From Rallus limicola (Eukaryota; Chordata; Aves; Gruiformes; Rallidae), in NCBI GenBank assembly GCA_022605955.1, contig JAKCOZ010000003.1, positions 52,886,179 to 52,950,178 of the forward strand: a stretch of 64,000 nucleotides of DNA. The letters run 5' to 3'. This document shows positions 35,459-49,200 of the stretch, one piece after another. Position 1 is the first letter of the stretch. Each line of letters starts with the position of its first letter. A program made the translations under genes and the position numbers. The notes beneath the pieces are model-generated. The model had not been told where the DNA came from and did no database searches. It saw only the letters and a program-made list of their open reading frames with translations.

Positions 35459-38400
35459 ACTGCCAGGTGGGTTTGGCAGGCTAAAGCTGGGGTGTTGAGC
35501 TCATGATGCTGTTGCAGCTTTATAGTTTGTTCTGCACATAGCAGCAGGGCCGTGCCAGGAACTGTGATGGAGAGAAGGTGAGTTCAGAGGGGAGCCAGAC
35601 TAATAACAGCAGGGGTAGTAGGCTGAACAGCAAGATAGTTATCTCTATCCTCAGTGAGTCTGTGCTGCAGAAACCATCTGATCTTCATTTGCAAGGGCAA
35701 AAGAAATTGTACAAGGACTGTTAGAGTTATTAAATGGATCAAACCTCTGACCTGTGTTGCTAGACCCTGGGAACAAATTCCTGCTTGACAGCAAAGGTTG
35801 TGTACCCAAACTCCCAAAGGGGAGTTTTGCAAACTAGTTTATTCCCAGCATGCCGTTGATTCTTGCACTTGATTTGTAGACTAAAATGAGAAATACCAAA
35901 TCATTCAGTGTCAAACAGCAGCACAACAGTATGGGACACAGCATAATGCTCCTGTGTGACTTGTTAGGATAAGTGGGCAAATGTGACTGCTCAGCACAAA
36001 GCTGGGATTGCCACCCAGATATCTTCTGTGCACCCTCAGTACTGCCTGCCCGCACAGCCTGCACAGACCAGCTGGTCTCTGTGGAATGAACCCAGCAAAC
36101 TGCCTAATTTTAATTAATTTCCCAAACTGTGGAGAGAAGGCTCTAACCAATGACAAAACTGTCCTTTCCTGCCAAAGCCCAGATACTCAGGAAAAATATG
36201 TATTAACCAGCTATGCAATTTTGTAAAAGCAGCTGATGGAAAAAAAATTGCTTAATTTAATGACTTCTACAAACATTGTAAAACCTGTTAGTAGGCCAGT
36301 GTTTTCTGGCCAATTCTGTTACCACCACTGTTTAATCTTATTTTGTTATTTTTGTTTCTTTTGTTTTTATTTTTTTTCCTTTCTGGCATTACTCCATGTC
36401 ACCTTACTCATTTTACATATTAACTGAATTAATTAGTGGAGCAGAGATTTGAGCCAGCTGCATTTTACTCAAGCTGGATTACCTCACAGAGACATGCAGT
36501 CTATCAGACAGACTGAAGTAAACACTTCATTGGGTCATAGTCTTCCTACAGCTCTGCCCATTTAAAATCCTGTATGAGATCACTGAAATCTCTAAGTAGA
36601 TTACATGCTTGCCATTGTAATGTGGGGAAACGTGTTGGGAACAAAAGGTTTGCATCCAGCAGTCGCCCACTCTCACCTCAGCAGGCCACGCTGCTGGGAG
36701 CGGGCAGGCTTCCCTGCTCCTGCCCAGGCCCTGGGACGTGGCACTGGACCCTGCGTCCTTTAGTCACTTAGAGCATTCCCCGCCTCAAGGCAAGGCACAT
36801 TTTAAATAAAAAGGGGATATTCCTATTTCAGTTTTACAGACATATGTTTTATTATTTTGAAATATATTCAGGGATTAATCTATTTCCTATTCTTCCGTCA
36901 ACACAAGCCAAATCTCAAAGCTGTGCATGACAAAATACCTGCAAATCTAACCCCACTGGCAAATGCAAAACTGTCAATACTGTATTAGCAAAGAGTATTA
37001 TCATAATGAGTGCTAGTCCTGCCAAACCTGGTACTTTTACTTGCCCCTGCAAGCCCTTTGAGGTCAGTGGATCCCCTCTGCAGGAACCATCCTGCTTAGC
37101 TGGCCACTGGCCTGGGCTCCACACTTCTGTGAGGAAAATCCTGTCCCAGCCCTCCTGCTGCACCAACCACTGTGAGCGAATTCATGTAAATTGTTAGCCT
37201 AATTTGCTAAATTGTCCATAAATAATTCCTACCAGCTGCACATTGCTCAGTACCACACCTCAGTAGCTATGGTGCTGCTGTCTGCTGTGGCATGGAGAGG
37301 GTCTAAAAGCCTCTGCGCTGCATGGGGCTTTCGTGGCTGTGGAGTGGATTTGCTCCTTTGTTTCTGGCTGGGAAATGGATGTGCTGCAGCCCAACTGAGA
37401 GTGTTCAGTGGCAGCTCTGATTCTCATTTTCCTACCTCGGGGGCTGCCAAAGCAGCAGCTTCTTTGTGTGCCTGAAGCACAGATTATGTGTTTAGGTTTC
37501 AGCCATCCTGAATATTCAAAATACTATACTGAGATTTACTAAGAGAAGACACTTAAATGTATATTAAAATAATTATAACAATTCATTTCCCCCCCCTTCC
37601 CCTCCCCAATTACAGAGAGCTACAGTTTGAAGTAATGCAGAGCAATGAAAAGAGAGGTAGAATATCTGCTTATAGCTCACTGGAGGTATTTAATGAAGTA
37701 ACACTGCTCGAAAATGTGCTATGGCAACAAAACGGTTTATAAAGTGTACAGAGTACGCAGGAACTGTTTAAAAATGGAAAAAATGTAATGTTTTCATTGT
37801 CTTTTGGAACAGCCTTTTAAAAAATATATTATATTGAAACCAAACAGCCTGGAAAATGCTTTGGAATTTTACTAGGAAGAAATCTAAATTTTTGGGCTTT
37901 TGTCCAGCTTAAAATAAAGTCAAACTTCAAAATCTGAAACACTTCTGCACCAGAATTTCCATTCTTCATATGGCCATCATTGTATTGTCTGTGCCCTACT
38001 TAGTTTGCAACTGCCTTCACATCCTGTTCCTGCAACCTAAGTTTTTGTTCATGGTCAGATTCAAGGAGAGTTTATTCTTCCATACATTAAAATTTTCTAA
38101 ACCTCTTTTATTATTCTTTCCAGCTGCTGAGAGATTTTCTACCGATTTCCTATTGGGAGGGAAATTCCACTTGAATGTGGAAAGGAGGAAAGTCAGAATG
38201 GAAAGCCAGATGAAAGAAATAGTGTCTTGTCAGTGTTACACGTGTCAAGGACAGAACACAATCCTTTATAAGCAGCAGCTCCAGCAGAGACCCTGTGTCA
38301 AGATCTGCTCTTCCAAAATTATGAGAGTTTCCTTGTGGGATTGCAAAGGGCAACAAAAGTTTGACTAATCTTCCTTCTGTGTTAAATCCTTTGGATTTGT

Positions 38401-41400
38401 CCTTTATATGGTCCCAGCCTTGCGATACAATCTTGATTACATTTTGATAAGCAAAGAAATGTCATAGAGCCCTACCCTGCTTTTCACCCTCTCTGATATA
38501 CTCCTTGTGAAGGATCTCTGCTCAAATCCTTTCTAATTGAAGTCACTGGATTTCTGTGGGTTTCTTATCAGATTGCTCTGCATGATTAGATATGATTCAG
38601 AGCACACCTATGTTTGCATTTGTTTTACTGATCTTGCCTGTGGCCATTGCAATCAACACAAAATGCAAAGCAAAGATGTTCAGTGCCCTCTTTCCTCACA
38701 CTAATCAAGGTAAAATCCCTGGAGAGGTCCCAGCTCCTTGTGTCTTTCATTTAATGCTCAAGCATTTTCCTCATCTTTTTCTGCCCAGCTTTCCAACTTT
38801 GCTTTCGGGCAGCTGTGTGCCACCCCACTGCTGCTGCAGAGCTGATGTGGTGGTGGTGGTGCTGTAAAGTCACACAAGAGCCCTCTCCTTTCCCACTCCT
38901 CATCCTCATGCCCCACCCCCTTGCACAGGGAAGGATGGCTGGATGTATAAATGTTGTTGCAGCAGCCTTCCAGGGTACTTTCTGCAGTTGCTGTAGCTTC
39001 TAGTAGCCCCAAAGAGCAGTTAAATCTTCAGAGGTACAGAGATGTGTGGAGATTGATTATCCAAGATGTACATAGTTGCCTTGAGGTGGGGAAGGGTACC
39101 ACTGCACTGCACATCTGGATTTATGCATTGGGGTACTGATTGTGTAAGAGTGAAGTCACACCCTAAATATGCTTGCAGGCCTTTGGTATGCTAGAGGTGG
39201 CTCCACTGAATTTAATCGATGTCCTACATCTTTTAAATCCTCTCTTTATAGACTCTCATTTGATACGGCACAAGCACTTTTTAATCTGCACTGAAAATGA
39301 AAGTCCAGATTCCTCATCAGGATGCCTTCTTCTTTGTACTCCTTTTGCTGCTCTTACTTCTCCTGTGTATTTCCTCTGATACCACTTCAATATATATTCT
39401 AAATTACTTGGAAACTCTCCCCTCCCCAGACACCTCAAACGTTCAACAAACCGTGCACAAAATCAACAACATATTGTCCTATTGCCAAAAGCTGACTATT
39501 CTGCACAATCAGATCACAAAATCCCCTGTGTCTGCCTTCTATCTAGGGCATGGATTTAAAAGGCAGCTGTAGTCTGACTTCTATTCATTTGTTTGGAGCA
39601 TTGCACAAGCCATTCTAACAATTACATAAATTAGCCTTTGTTTAATGTTAACTGATAGTCTTTATTGATCACTGGCCAAATTTCTTTTGAATAATCTGTA
39701 TTTAATTCTGTATTTAATATATCTTCTGGGTGCAATTATAAAAAATCTGACCAATAAAGTCCTTTAGAAGAGTCATTTTACTGTGTCCTTCCTCAAAATT
39801 AAGCTTGTTCCATCCATTGCCAAAACCACACTGAAACATTCTTTAAGCAAGTACGATTTAGATGGAACATCGGGGTTTTGTTTGATCCTTGACTAACTCG
39901 ATATACTCTGGGAGTGGGGCTGTTACCAGCTGACTCTCCCCATCACTGGGGACAGCTTCGGTGCACACTGGTGAGTGTGTTTGCTCTCTGTGGCCTTGCC
40001 AAGCCAGTTGCATGCCTGTGACCATGGCTGCACACCATGGCCTTTCTCCTGCCCCACCTTGTGTGGCAGGGGCAGGATACAGTAATAGGACGCATTCATG
40101 GCTCATCATTTTCACCATGGTTATTTGTTGCTGCCTTGCTGTGTAAGCAAAACAAAAGCGATGAGATTTAGATTACAAACCCCAGCTAAGCCATCCAGAG
40201 CTGCCTGTGGATCCCTGAGTCAGCAGCATCCCATTCCCTGCCTGCATGAGGGGGACTTGAGCAGCCCTGCAGTCTACTGATGTATTGCCTCACAGCCCTG
40301 CAGCTGGACCCATGGGCTCCAGATGTGTCCCCACCTCCTTATAGCAGTCCATGCATCTTTGAAGCATCTGCACCTGCTGAGCTGGCAGCAGGGGTGGTGC
40401 AGGAGCATACTGTTAGGTCACCGTTCGTTTGGTCTGAGGCACTGTCAGCTAAGTGATCTCATCTTGACCAATTATTGTTGAAAAAGGACTTCCACAGTCT
40501 GTGGGAGGATGGATCCCATCTGTCTCTGAGCAGCGACAAGCCTGATCTTTGCTTATATACTGGATGCTTTCTCATGCCAGATGTTACGTTAGCTAGGCTG
40601 GTCAACCAGAAAAATTTTAGTGGTTTCAGAGGGACTGTGATAGCTCTTTGCTCAGCTGGGTCTGTTTGCCTACCATCGGCGGGATCTAATCAGTGTCAAA
40701 GGCACTAAAGAGGAGCCAAGGAAATGCTACATGCACTCTTGCTCTATAGATGGAATCCTATATGCATTGGGTCTGAGGAATGCTTTAATGTGATAGTATT
40801 TGTATGTGAGATTTGATCCTAGGGCACTCGGTATATCAGCTTTATAGTGGTTGCCGACAGCCAGCTCCTCATAAAGATGCTGAGCTCCAGTTTATTCCGA
40901 GCCTGGAATTAAATGAACTGGGCCTCCTCAGTTCTTCCATCACTCATCTCTGGCACAAGTCTTAGTGTCAAGACTCTCTCAACATTTTTCATGTCCCTGG
41001 CCACAGATGTCCTCAGTGCATTAAAACTGTTTTGAGATAGTTGTGGTGAATACATTTAGTTCTGGTTTTGCCATATAAATTTCTGACAGTATTCATTTCC
41101 AATGTGCTCTTTGTGCTGCATTCATATTTTCAATGAATTGAGTATTTCTGGGTGGCTGGGATTTTCTACTCTTTTCAAGGAGTTCTGCATATTCCTCATC
41201 TAGGCAAAGGTCTATTTTTTTTGGCAGTCAGGTAGGATGGACTTAGGTAAGTCCTGACTAAGCCTGTTCTATACTGATGTCACTTGGAATAAAATTATCT
41301 TTTGGCCAAGTTTAGCAGTTTCCATTTCATAGTTTTCTACAGGTACTATGCAGGGCTCTGGAAGTAAGACATGGACACAGAAACCATAATTTGGAAAAGA

Positions 41401-42900
41401 ATGGTAATGTCAAAGAAGCCTAGGTTATGGCAGAAGTTACAGGTTCCTGACAGTGCTGTTACTCAGGAGTGAGTGAAAGATGGAAGAACCAGTTCAAAGA
41501 ACAAGATCAAAAACTCGCTGTCTGCTTGGGACTGCAAAGGAGCTGTAATTTGCTGAGGAGAGGTGTTGTTACCTGTGTGCCATCCTCCTCCGGCCAGGAA
41601 GGTGGTTCCTCTGACCCATCAGAGAGCTGACTCGGCTCAGTAAACCAGCCCACAACCATCCACTCTGCTTCTACCAAATGAGTTGTTCTGGATAGAGGAT
41701 AAGAAATTGCATCCTTAAAGGTTGAGGTTGCTTGTCCTGGTCATGGAGACACAAGGAAAAGACAGACATTAAATTCTATTGTTTGCTTCCTTTTCCATCT
41801 CTGGTACAGGGGGAGTGTGGTGCAAGCAGTGGAGCACTCTCACTGTGGATGGCCAAAAAGAAACCATGAAAAGCAGTGGAGACATTAAGGCTCAAAGCAC
41901 ACATGCTTGTTTTGCAGCATCTTAATGTCTAAATCTCCATTCTCAACTGATATTAACGAGGTGTGCTTCAAGTTGTGAGGCATTTATTAACTGGCACAAA
42001 ACAAGTACTTATGTGTGAAGGGCAAGAGGACTGCTTCTGTAGTACAAGTCCAAGCCAGGTTGCTCTAGCTCCTAACTCAACCAAATTGTCTTGCAGATGT
42101 TAAAGCCTATTTCTACTCATGTCCCTGCCCAGATCCATGTTAGAGGTGAGGCCCTACACCTGTGGTCCCACAAAAGTCCCTGTTTGACTTTAATATGTAA
42201 TTGGTTATCTTGGGATTTGCTTTTTTTTCTCTTCATTTCTGCAACCTAAGTTCAAAATCATGCTCATCTACACTTGGAAATCTAACTGTACTTATCTCTC
42301 AAGTTATATGCAATACAATTATCCAGATACTCAGTTTCACCCTTCTGTTCCAAAATGTAAATAAACTGTGTGGAAATATATTAAAATTCCTGTCATTTTG
42401 AGTTGTGATTGAATTTTAACTAAACCAATAGTGTGTAGATATTAACTCTACCCTGCTATGCTACCTCTCTGATGGGTCCAAATCAAGGAAAGGTTTCTGT
42501 AGCTACCACACATTAATTAATTTCACTTCAGTTGCTCTTAGAGATAATAAAAGTAGGTTTTATCTTTGATGGAGAATTAAAAAAAAAAAACAACCCATGC
42601 ATTTTTACCTTTTTGTTTCTCTAGGGCATAATCTGGGCTACAAATCCATCCCATGATTCAGGCTTTTATGGCTTGCTGGAGCATATTTTAGAGGTCTTGT
42701 ACTGCAGGTCCATCTCCCTTATTGATTGTTAAAACTAAGAATTTGTTCCTATTGAACTAAATAATTTATTTTTTCTATTTATAATTTCTGTGCTAAAGAA
42801 AGAGGCAACTGTGCTAGCTCTTGTTTGTGCAGGTGGTGCAGCCCCACTCTGCTTCTCTTCAAACAGCTTGGACCAGCTCTGTAAAGGGCTCAGGAGCACT
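35459..42900. other. Non-coding stretch, nothing firmly identified
   Basis: Seven kilobases without a recognised gene or mobile element. Small items: a (TGG) run at about 38846-38861; a strong pyrimidine tract followed by ttacag at 37587-37615; a (cctttctaattgaagtcactgga) ancient-repeat-like scrap near 38530. Frames reach 132 codons (37970-38368, plus) but show no domain. Confidence 0.35.
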
Positions 42901-43290
42901 TTGGCACCTGGCATCTGGGTTCTGCGTGCATGTGCCAAAGGCACCCGCCAGCCGTCTGCGCAGGACCGCACTGCCTGCAAGCCCTGGCTGCCCCGTCCAG
43001 CATCCATCCCCTGTCCAGCCGCCACTCCCTGCAGCGAGAGGGACAAATTACCTTTCTGGCACTATTTTGACTGTGGTTCCCGTAAGCTGGACAAACTCCA
43101 TTCTGACCTGCAAATCCGCTCAATTTTAACTTGGCTTATTTGAAACTAGATTGTCACTCATGGGGCAGACTGACCTACTTTTTTTGCACCTGTGAGCCAG
43201 CTCAGAGGAACGGCTGCTCCCCCGGTGCCCTGCTGCCACCCACAATGCCCTACCACCTGCAACGCAGTGCACCTTACCCCATGATGCAAC
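42901..43290. other. CpG-enriched patch
   Basis: GC-richer than the neighbourhood, with many CpG pairs (for example cacccgccagccgtctgcgc, ggaccgcactg, cagccgccactcc, caacgcagtg). Frames are open in several phases across it, as expected of GC-rich DNA. It could be a small unmethylated regulatory region, an untranslated exon or a decayed repeat; the sequence does not decide. Confidence 0.4.
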
Positions 43291-46200
43291 ACATTTCAGC
43301 TCATAATAAAGTTACCAACTCAGTCGCTTCATTGAAGGATCTCGCACATGATGGGAGGGCAGGTTGTGTTCCCTCTGACATCTGTCTGCTTGATGTGGGA
43401 AGGAGCAGGCCAACAAGAGTTAAGAGAGCATCTCTGCCTGCCAGGGCAGAGATTTTTGCATTTAGCATACAGTTTTCATTTCCCCAGCTAACATTGGTAG
43501 CGGCCAAAAGAATTTCTTCTTATGCCAACTTGAGCACATCAAAATGTTGTTTAATGCAGAGTCCAAGTTTGGCTGGAGCTGTTTTGATTTAGTAATGTCT
43601 CTTACAGATACATGCCAAGGTATCTAGTTTTCCAGCAATAACTTCAGCACTGGCACCATGACTTTATAGTGCAAATATCAGATTTTAAATTCTATAATGA
43701 ATGTGTTTGCAATTAGCTGTAAATATTAGCTCACTTTGTAATATTTCTCTTTCAGATTTAAGAGGGGAGTTACCAAAATGATACAATCCTACGTTGGAAA
43801 TGCATTATTTTGCTCTGTAAAGTGAAATTGGGCTTTGCTAATAAGGGATAAAACAAAGAAAAAAATTTGACTGATATAGGACGTATGAAGTTTACCTACC
43901 TTTATAGAAAATTATTCCCTCTGTTACCTTGTTTAATTCATGCTACAGCTGAGTACCATGATGTTTCTGCACATCTAACTTGAAGTGATCCTCAAACACT
44001 TTATTAAAGATTTAAAGTAGGTATTCAGTTCAACAAGCATTCAGATTTGAGTTTTGCTTAGGGAACTTCCTTTTGAAAAAAATCAGGTTCAGATTTTCAG
44101 TTCCTCCAAGGTTTCTGAGCATTTAACTTTTTTTTTTTGGTTTAGAGATATTGCCAGACACCTCAACAAGGGAAGGTTCCTACTTCTTTATTTTCATGTC
44201 TTCTTATTTCAGTGATTACAAAGTGAAGAAAAACTTGCAGAAGTAAATATCTTTTTGGGAAGTAAGTAACTTGTGGCAGGAATAAAATGTCATTTCTTAA
44301 AAGACACTCTGGGGTAATGAATGTTCTTATCAGCCAGTTCATATCTAGCCATGTGCTGTACCTGTGTCCTTGAATGTATTTTTGAGTAAAGTCTGCTTCT
44401 GAATCTTTTTTTCATGCTGTTTCTGCCCTCATTTTCCTCCTAGAACCCTGCAGTCCCTCTCCAAATTGTGCATAGATTTTTAGTCCAGTATATAACCCAG
44501 CTTAGATATTATTGTTGTCTATGAATATAATTTTCCCTCACTCTCTAGTCTGCTATTGTAATGCAAGCACAGCAAAGATTTGGGAAGGTGTTTCTTGACT
44601 TTACCATTTATTTATTTGTTAAAAATGAAGAATTTGCTGAGTAATGTTTTTAAAACTGTGTCTATTTTCATACAGGAGACAGGAGGCTCAGTTTGGACAG
44701 CAGCCAGTCTATTAATGCAGGAAACTGGTCAGCTTGTACAGAATATTTGCTAGACCCTGTAAGATTCAAGCTCCACTAAAACGTTCCTAGGACATTAATG
44801 GCAATACTAGAGAAGACTGCACATTTTTCTTTTTTCATTTAGTCACAAACAAGAATACATTTAGCTGTCAGCATAATTTACTCCAAAAACATCACATGCC
44901 TTAGGCTCTGCCTTAGTCTGCTGGTGCATTTGCTCTACTTAAAACAACCGCAGATGTTTCCAAGAAACAATTATTTTGAGAGGAACAAATATTGGAAGTG
45001 TACATTCTTGATAAAAGTGCCGATAAAGAAATTTTCACATAGTAAATTAGCAATTAATCTTATCTGGCAGCTTTCTTACACTGGTGTTGGTGAGATCTGC
45101 AACACCACTGCAGAGGGCACGAGGAGAGGAAGGCAGTGCAGTGTGGTCAGCTCTGCTCCAAATGCCAGCCTTCACATTGTGTTGCAAGATGCCTATTAAT
45201 AATTTTAGCAGTGGTGTGGGAAATGCGGCCTGTGCCATGTGAAGCCGGTGGAACCATTCACTGCAAACTGTCATTTGTATTTTTCCATCCATTATAACTC
45301 TGTGCTCTATCCACAGCTATTCTGCTGGAGCTGGAATCTGCTAACGTGAGTCTGATCGCGAACTCGATTCCCTTTCGGGGAGCAGACTTGTTCCCTTCTT
45401 ACAGCGATTCACAGGCAGAGTGAATTCAGACTCACAGAGTGGAGCATGAGGTTTCTGCAGTGTTGAAGGAGCATTGCAAAATTTTTGGATTGACTCCAGC
45501 CCAAGAAAATCTGCTTCAGCTGTGGATTTGGCCCTGGAAAGCCGATGTTTTTAAGGAAACACTCTGATTATGGATAGGCGCAATAGGTCACTATTGAAGC
45601 CTCATCTCCTTAATATCCACTTAGATATCTGGCTACTACATAGCTTTGTGAATTCAAAGCCAGGCTAACTCAGAAATGCGGTGAAGTGGAAAGGTAAGGT
45701 GTAATCTGGTTTTATCATACCATTCTTCAAAGACCTGTTTAGCTTTATGGGTTGGCATATCAACATCTCAGTCCAGTATCCTATTCCACATAAAAGTTAC
45801 TTGGTGTTATATGGTGTTACCATGTAGTGTCAACTCCCTGGTGCATCTTTTGTTTGAAACAATTTCTGTTCTGTTTTAACTGAGATTCAAATACTTATTT
45901 TTTCACCTAAAATGGACACACAATTTTCTTACTGATGGGTAACTCTTAAGTTATCCAAGCCTTTTAAAAATTCACCAGGTGTACAACTACCTTTGAGATA
46001 CAGAGAAGGAAGGTCTGAAACCTCTTATCAGAGTAAGTAATGTTACTGGAGGAAAACAGATGCACTTTTGGTATGCAACTTCCCCCATTGTGTCCTGAAG
46101 AGGTAGCGGAAAAAGATTTTATATACCCCAAGCCTTATAGATTGGTTTTTTGTTTCTTTTCTTTGAGTGTTAGTTGATACTTTTGTGAATACCACTTTTC

Positions 46201-49200
46201 TTAGCCCATTGTCTTAGATCATCATGACAAAAACTGTGCTAGGGCTTTAAAACTTAACATATTTATAGCATGGGACAGAGTCTTTGAAATGTAATGGAAA
46301 TATATGGAAGCCATTCACACCATTTGCCTTGAATTAGATTCACAAGGAGAGAGGACAGAATCCTTATCTCAGTTATGTGTCTCTTAGTCAAAGCATAAAT
46401 TTCAGCTCAATGATAAGTTAACTCACCTGTCTAGATTAGAACCTGTCTAGCCACCAATAGGACCTAAACAAAGGCAGGTTTAGAGGGTGGTTTTGGTAAG
46501 GATAAAAAATACATTTATTTCAGCCATAACAGAAAAGATCTGTTGTATTAGGAGCAATGATGGGAAATACCTATTTTGTTCTTAATGTTCTCATTTAAAT
46601 CCCAAAGAAGGATAGTAGTATATTTAATATTGCATTTTAAAATCTAATTACTGCTAATTCAACATGATACACTTGAAGTCTTCTTTGTCCCAGAGAAAAA
46701 CAATTCAGAAAGTAATTTAATTCAGAGAATCTCTCTAAAGTGAATGTAGATGCAAATTACACATTTCAGGCTAGATGGCATGTATTCTAGTCCTTTGACT
46801 CAAATCCTAATGCAAATGGATTTTTTTTTTTTATTTTTTACATCAAAACCCACTACATTCAGTGCAGATTCTGAAACTATTACAGTTAATTCTTATACAT
46901 GCTCAAAGCACTGTGCATAGAATGTGTGGCAAGTCTATAGGTTGTTGTAATTACCTTCTGAATATAGGAAATAGCAATTCAGTACAAAATCAAAACTATG
47001 CACATGTTGGGGGTAAAACAAAAAGGAAACTTGACTTGTGCAGTGGGCATCCAGCAGGATATTTCACTGGCAGCAGTTAGTAGTCTGAATGAGGCACATC
47101 TGGTGGTGATGATCATTATACACAAGACATCGTTTTGCGTTAGCAGCTATTTTCAAAATACAGAGAATGGATGTGAATGCATGGATGTGTATGTTGTTAT
47201 ACAGGCATTCAAAACCTGCAGTTGTGGCCCTGATATTTCAGGCAAAGAAAAGGCAATAAAAAATAAGGTCTCATTTTACTGCAAGCTTGCTCTGTGCCCT
47301 CTACACATGTGTACCTCATATCCACATACCTACAGCAAGCCAGTCTTACCTATTTGAGCAAAACCCTCACTTGCGTGGTAGCACAGTTGCTTCTATGGCA
47401 AGTCATTTAGCATGTGGCACTCTCACAGGCACAGCAGCTCTCGGCAGGCAGCAGTGGTAGTATTATTAGACTGGAAACCTGCCTTCAAAAATGTAAATGT
47501 ATTTATTTTCTGGTAAGACTACCATCAGATAGCATCTGTTAATGAAAACCTCTCTTTCCACATCCATCTCCTTCTGCTAAGACTGTAAGGATTTTTCCAC
47601 TCTTCCCTGACACTTCAAGCAAGGCTCTTGTCCTCTGATGTTTACAGCTGCATAGTAGTGTTTTTCACTGCTGAGCTCAGTTTAACATATAAACACTTAA
47701 TTTCCCAAGTGGAAGTATGAGTCTTTTGAACATGGATAAAACTTCCTTTTAGTGGCCCCAACATGACTGCAGTGTCTTGTCTTTACTGGTAGGAAAAATC
47801 ACATTTTTTCCTTGAGACACTGACATGGACATTGGCTCTCAATGCAGAATCAGGGAAGAAGAAAAACATGCTGTCTTCGTAGAATGAGGCTCCCATGGCT
47901 ATTAAATACTCATCCTCTTATTCTTGCAGACAGGGATTGATGTAGAAATTGATGCCCTCTCACCTCAGAGTCCCCAGCCCTCTTAATTGAATTAAATGTC
48001 TTTTTTCCCCGTGGAACGGGTCACAGTCAATGGCCAGCAATGGGGATGACCCAGAGCGTACTCAGATCCGGGCCAGTGGTGGAACCAGTAGGATTTGGCA
48101 AGAGGCTGGGGCTAACTTCACAGTCCCCAAACTAAGCAATAGCCATGGCTTTCCAGGGTGGTTCATGACTGGAAACATCTTGTTCCTTCAGGAAACAGTG
48201 TCTGCAAATTAAATATGTCACATGGAAAATTGCATTTAGAAGGTGTTAGATCCAGCATAGCCATGCAATCAGTGTTGGTACTGGGGCAAGGAGCTCAGAC
48301 GGTTTGTCTGCCTTGGCTGAGGCACCATGAGATGCCAATAAAGATTTACTTGTCTTCTGTGTGGGAAATTACACACCCTTACGCAGAAATCTTTGTGGGC
48401 AAAGAGAAAACATGCCATATATATAAATAAAGACAAGAGTTCATTGTTATTATAATGTAGATCTTAACAGTCTAATTCAAGAATTGTTATTAGTCTAAAT
48501 CTTATTATTGCAGGAGAAGGGAGACATGACTAGAGCATTTCTGTACAGTAAAAGTCTAAATAATAACAGTAACCAATGGTAACACATAGATTTATTAATT
48601 TCTATGCCTTTTCCTGGAGATATGCTCACCTTTCCCCTGCTTGTCTGGACCTTCATGTCAGGAGCTTTGGACCAGTGGAGAGACTAATGTTGCCAACCAT
48701 CAGCCCTGGAGTTCCTTACTGTAAGGAATGTGATGTTTGTGGTGCTGGATCCTTCTTCCTCTCCTGAGATGCTGGTCTACAACTTTTCTTTTTCAGCCTA
48801 CAATTCATGTTACGAATGTGTTTACTATATTTGGTACTACCTATGTAGGTTATTTCTTTGTTCTCTTTGTTATCTTTAAGACCAGTTTTGTCCAGCTCCA
48901 GGTCCATAATTCTAAAACTGACCCCTGATGAGCTGTCTCCAGGACCAAGTCTGTGCCCACCTCTTATCATCTGTACACCTCTGCACTGCAACCTGTGTCC
49001 CTGCTTCTCAAATCCTTTGCCATTGTACCAGGACTGTATTGACATCACTGTGTCAGTCTTAAATACTTAATTCAACATACCATCACTGCATGATACTGCC
49101 AGCTGTATGAAACAATGGTTGCATCATGCAAGGATAAACAAAAGTAGAACAAATTAGCCACAGAGAAGAAGAAAAATTAGCTATTACAGCTAAACAAAGG

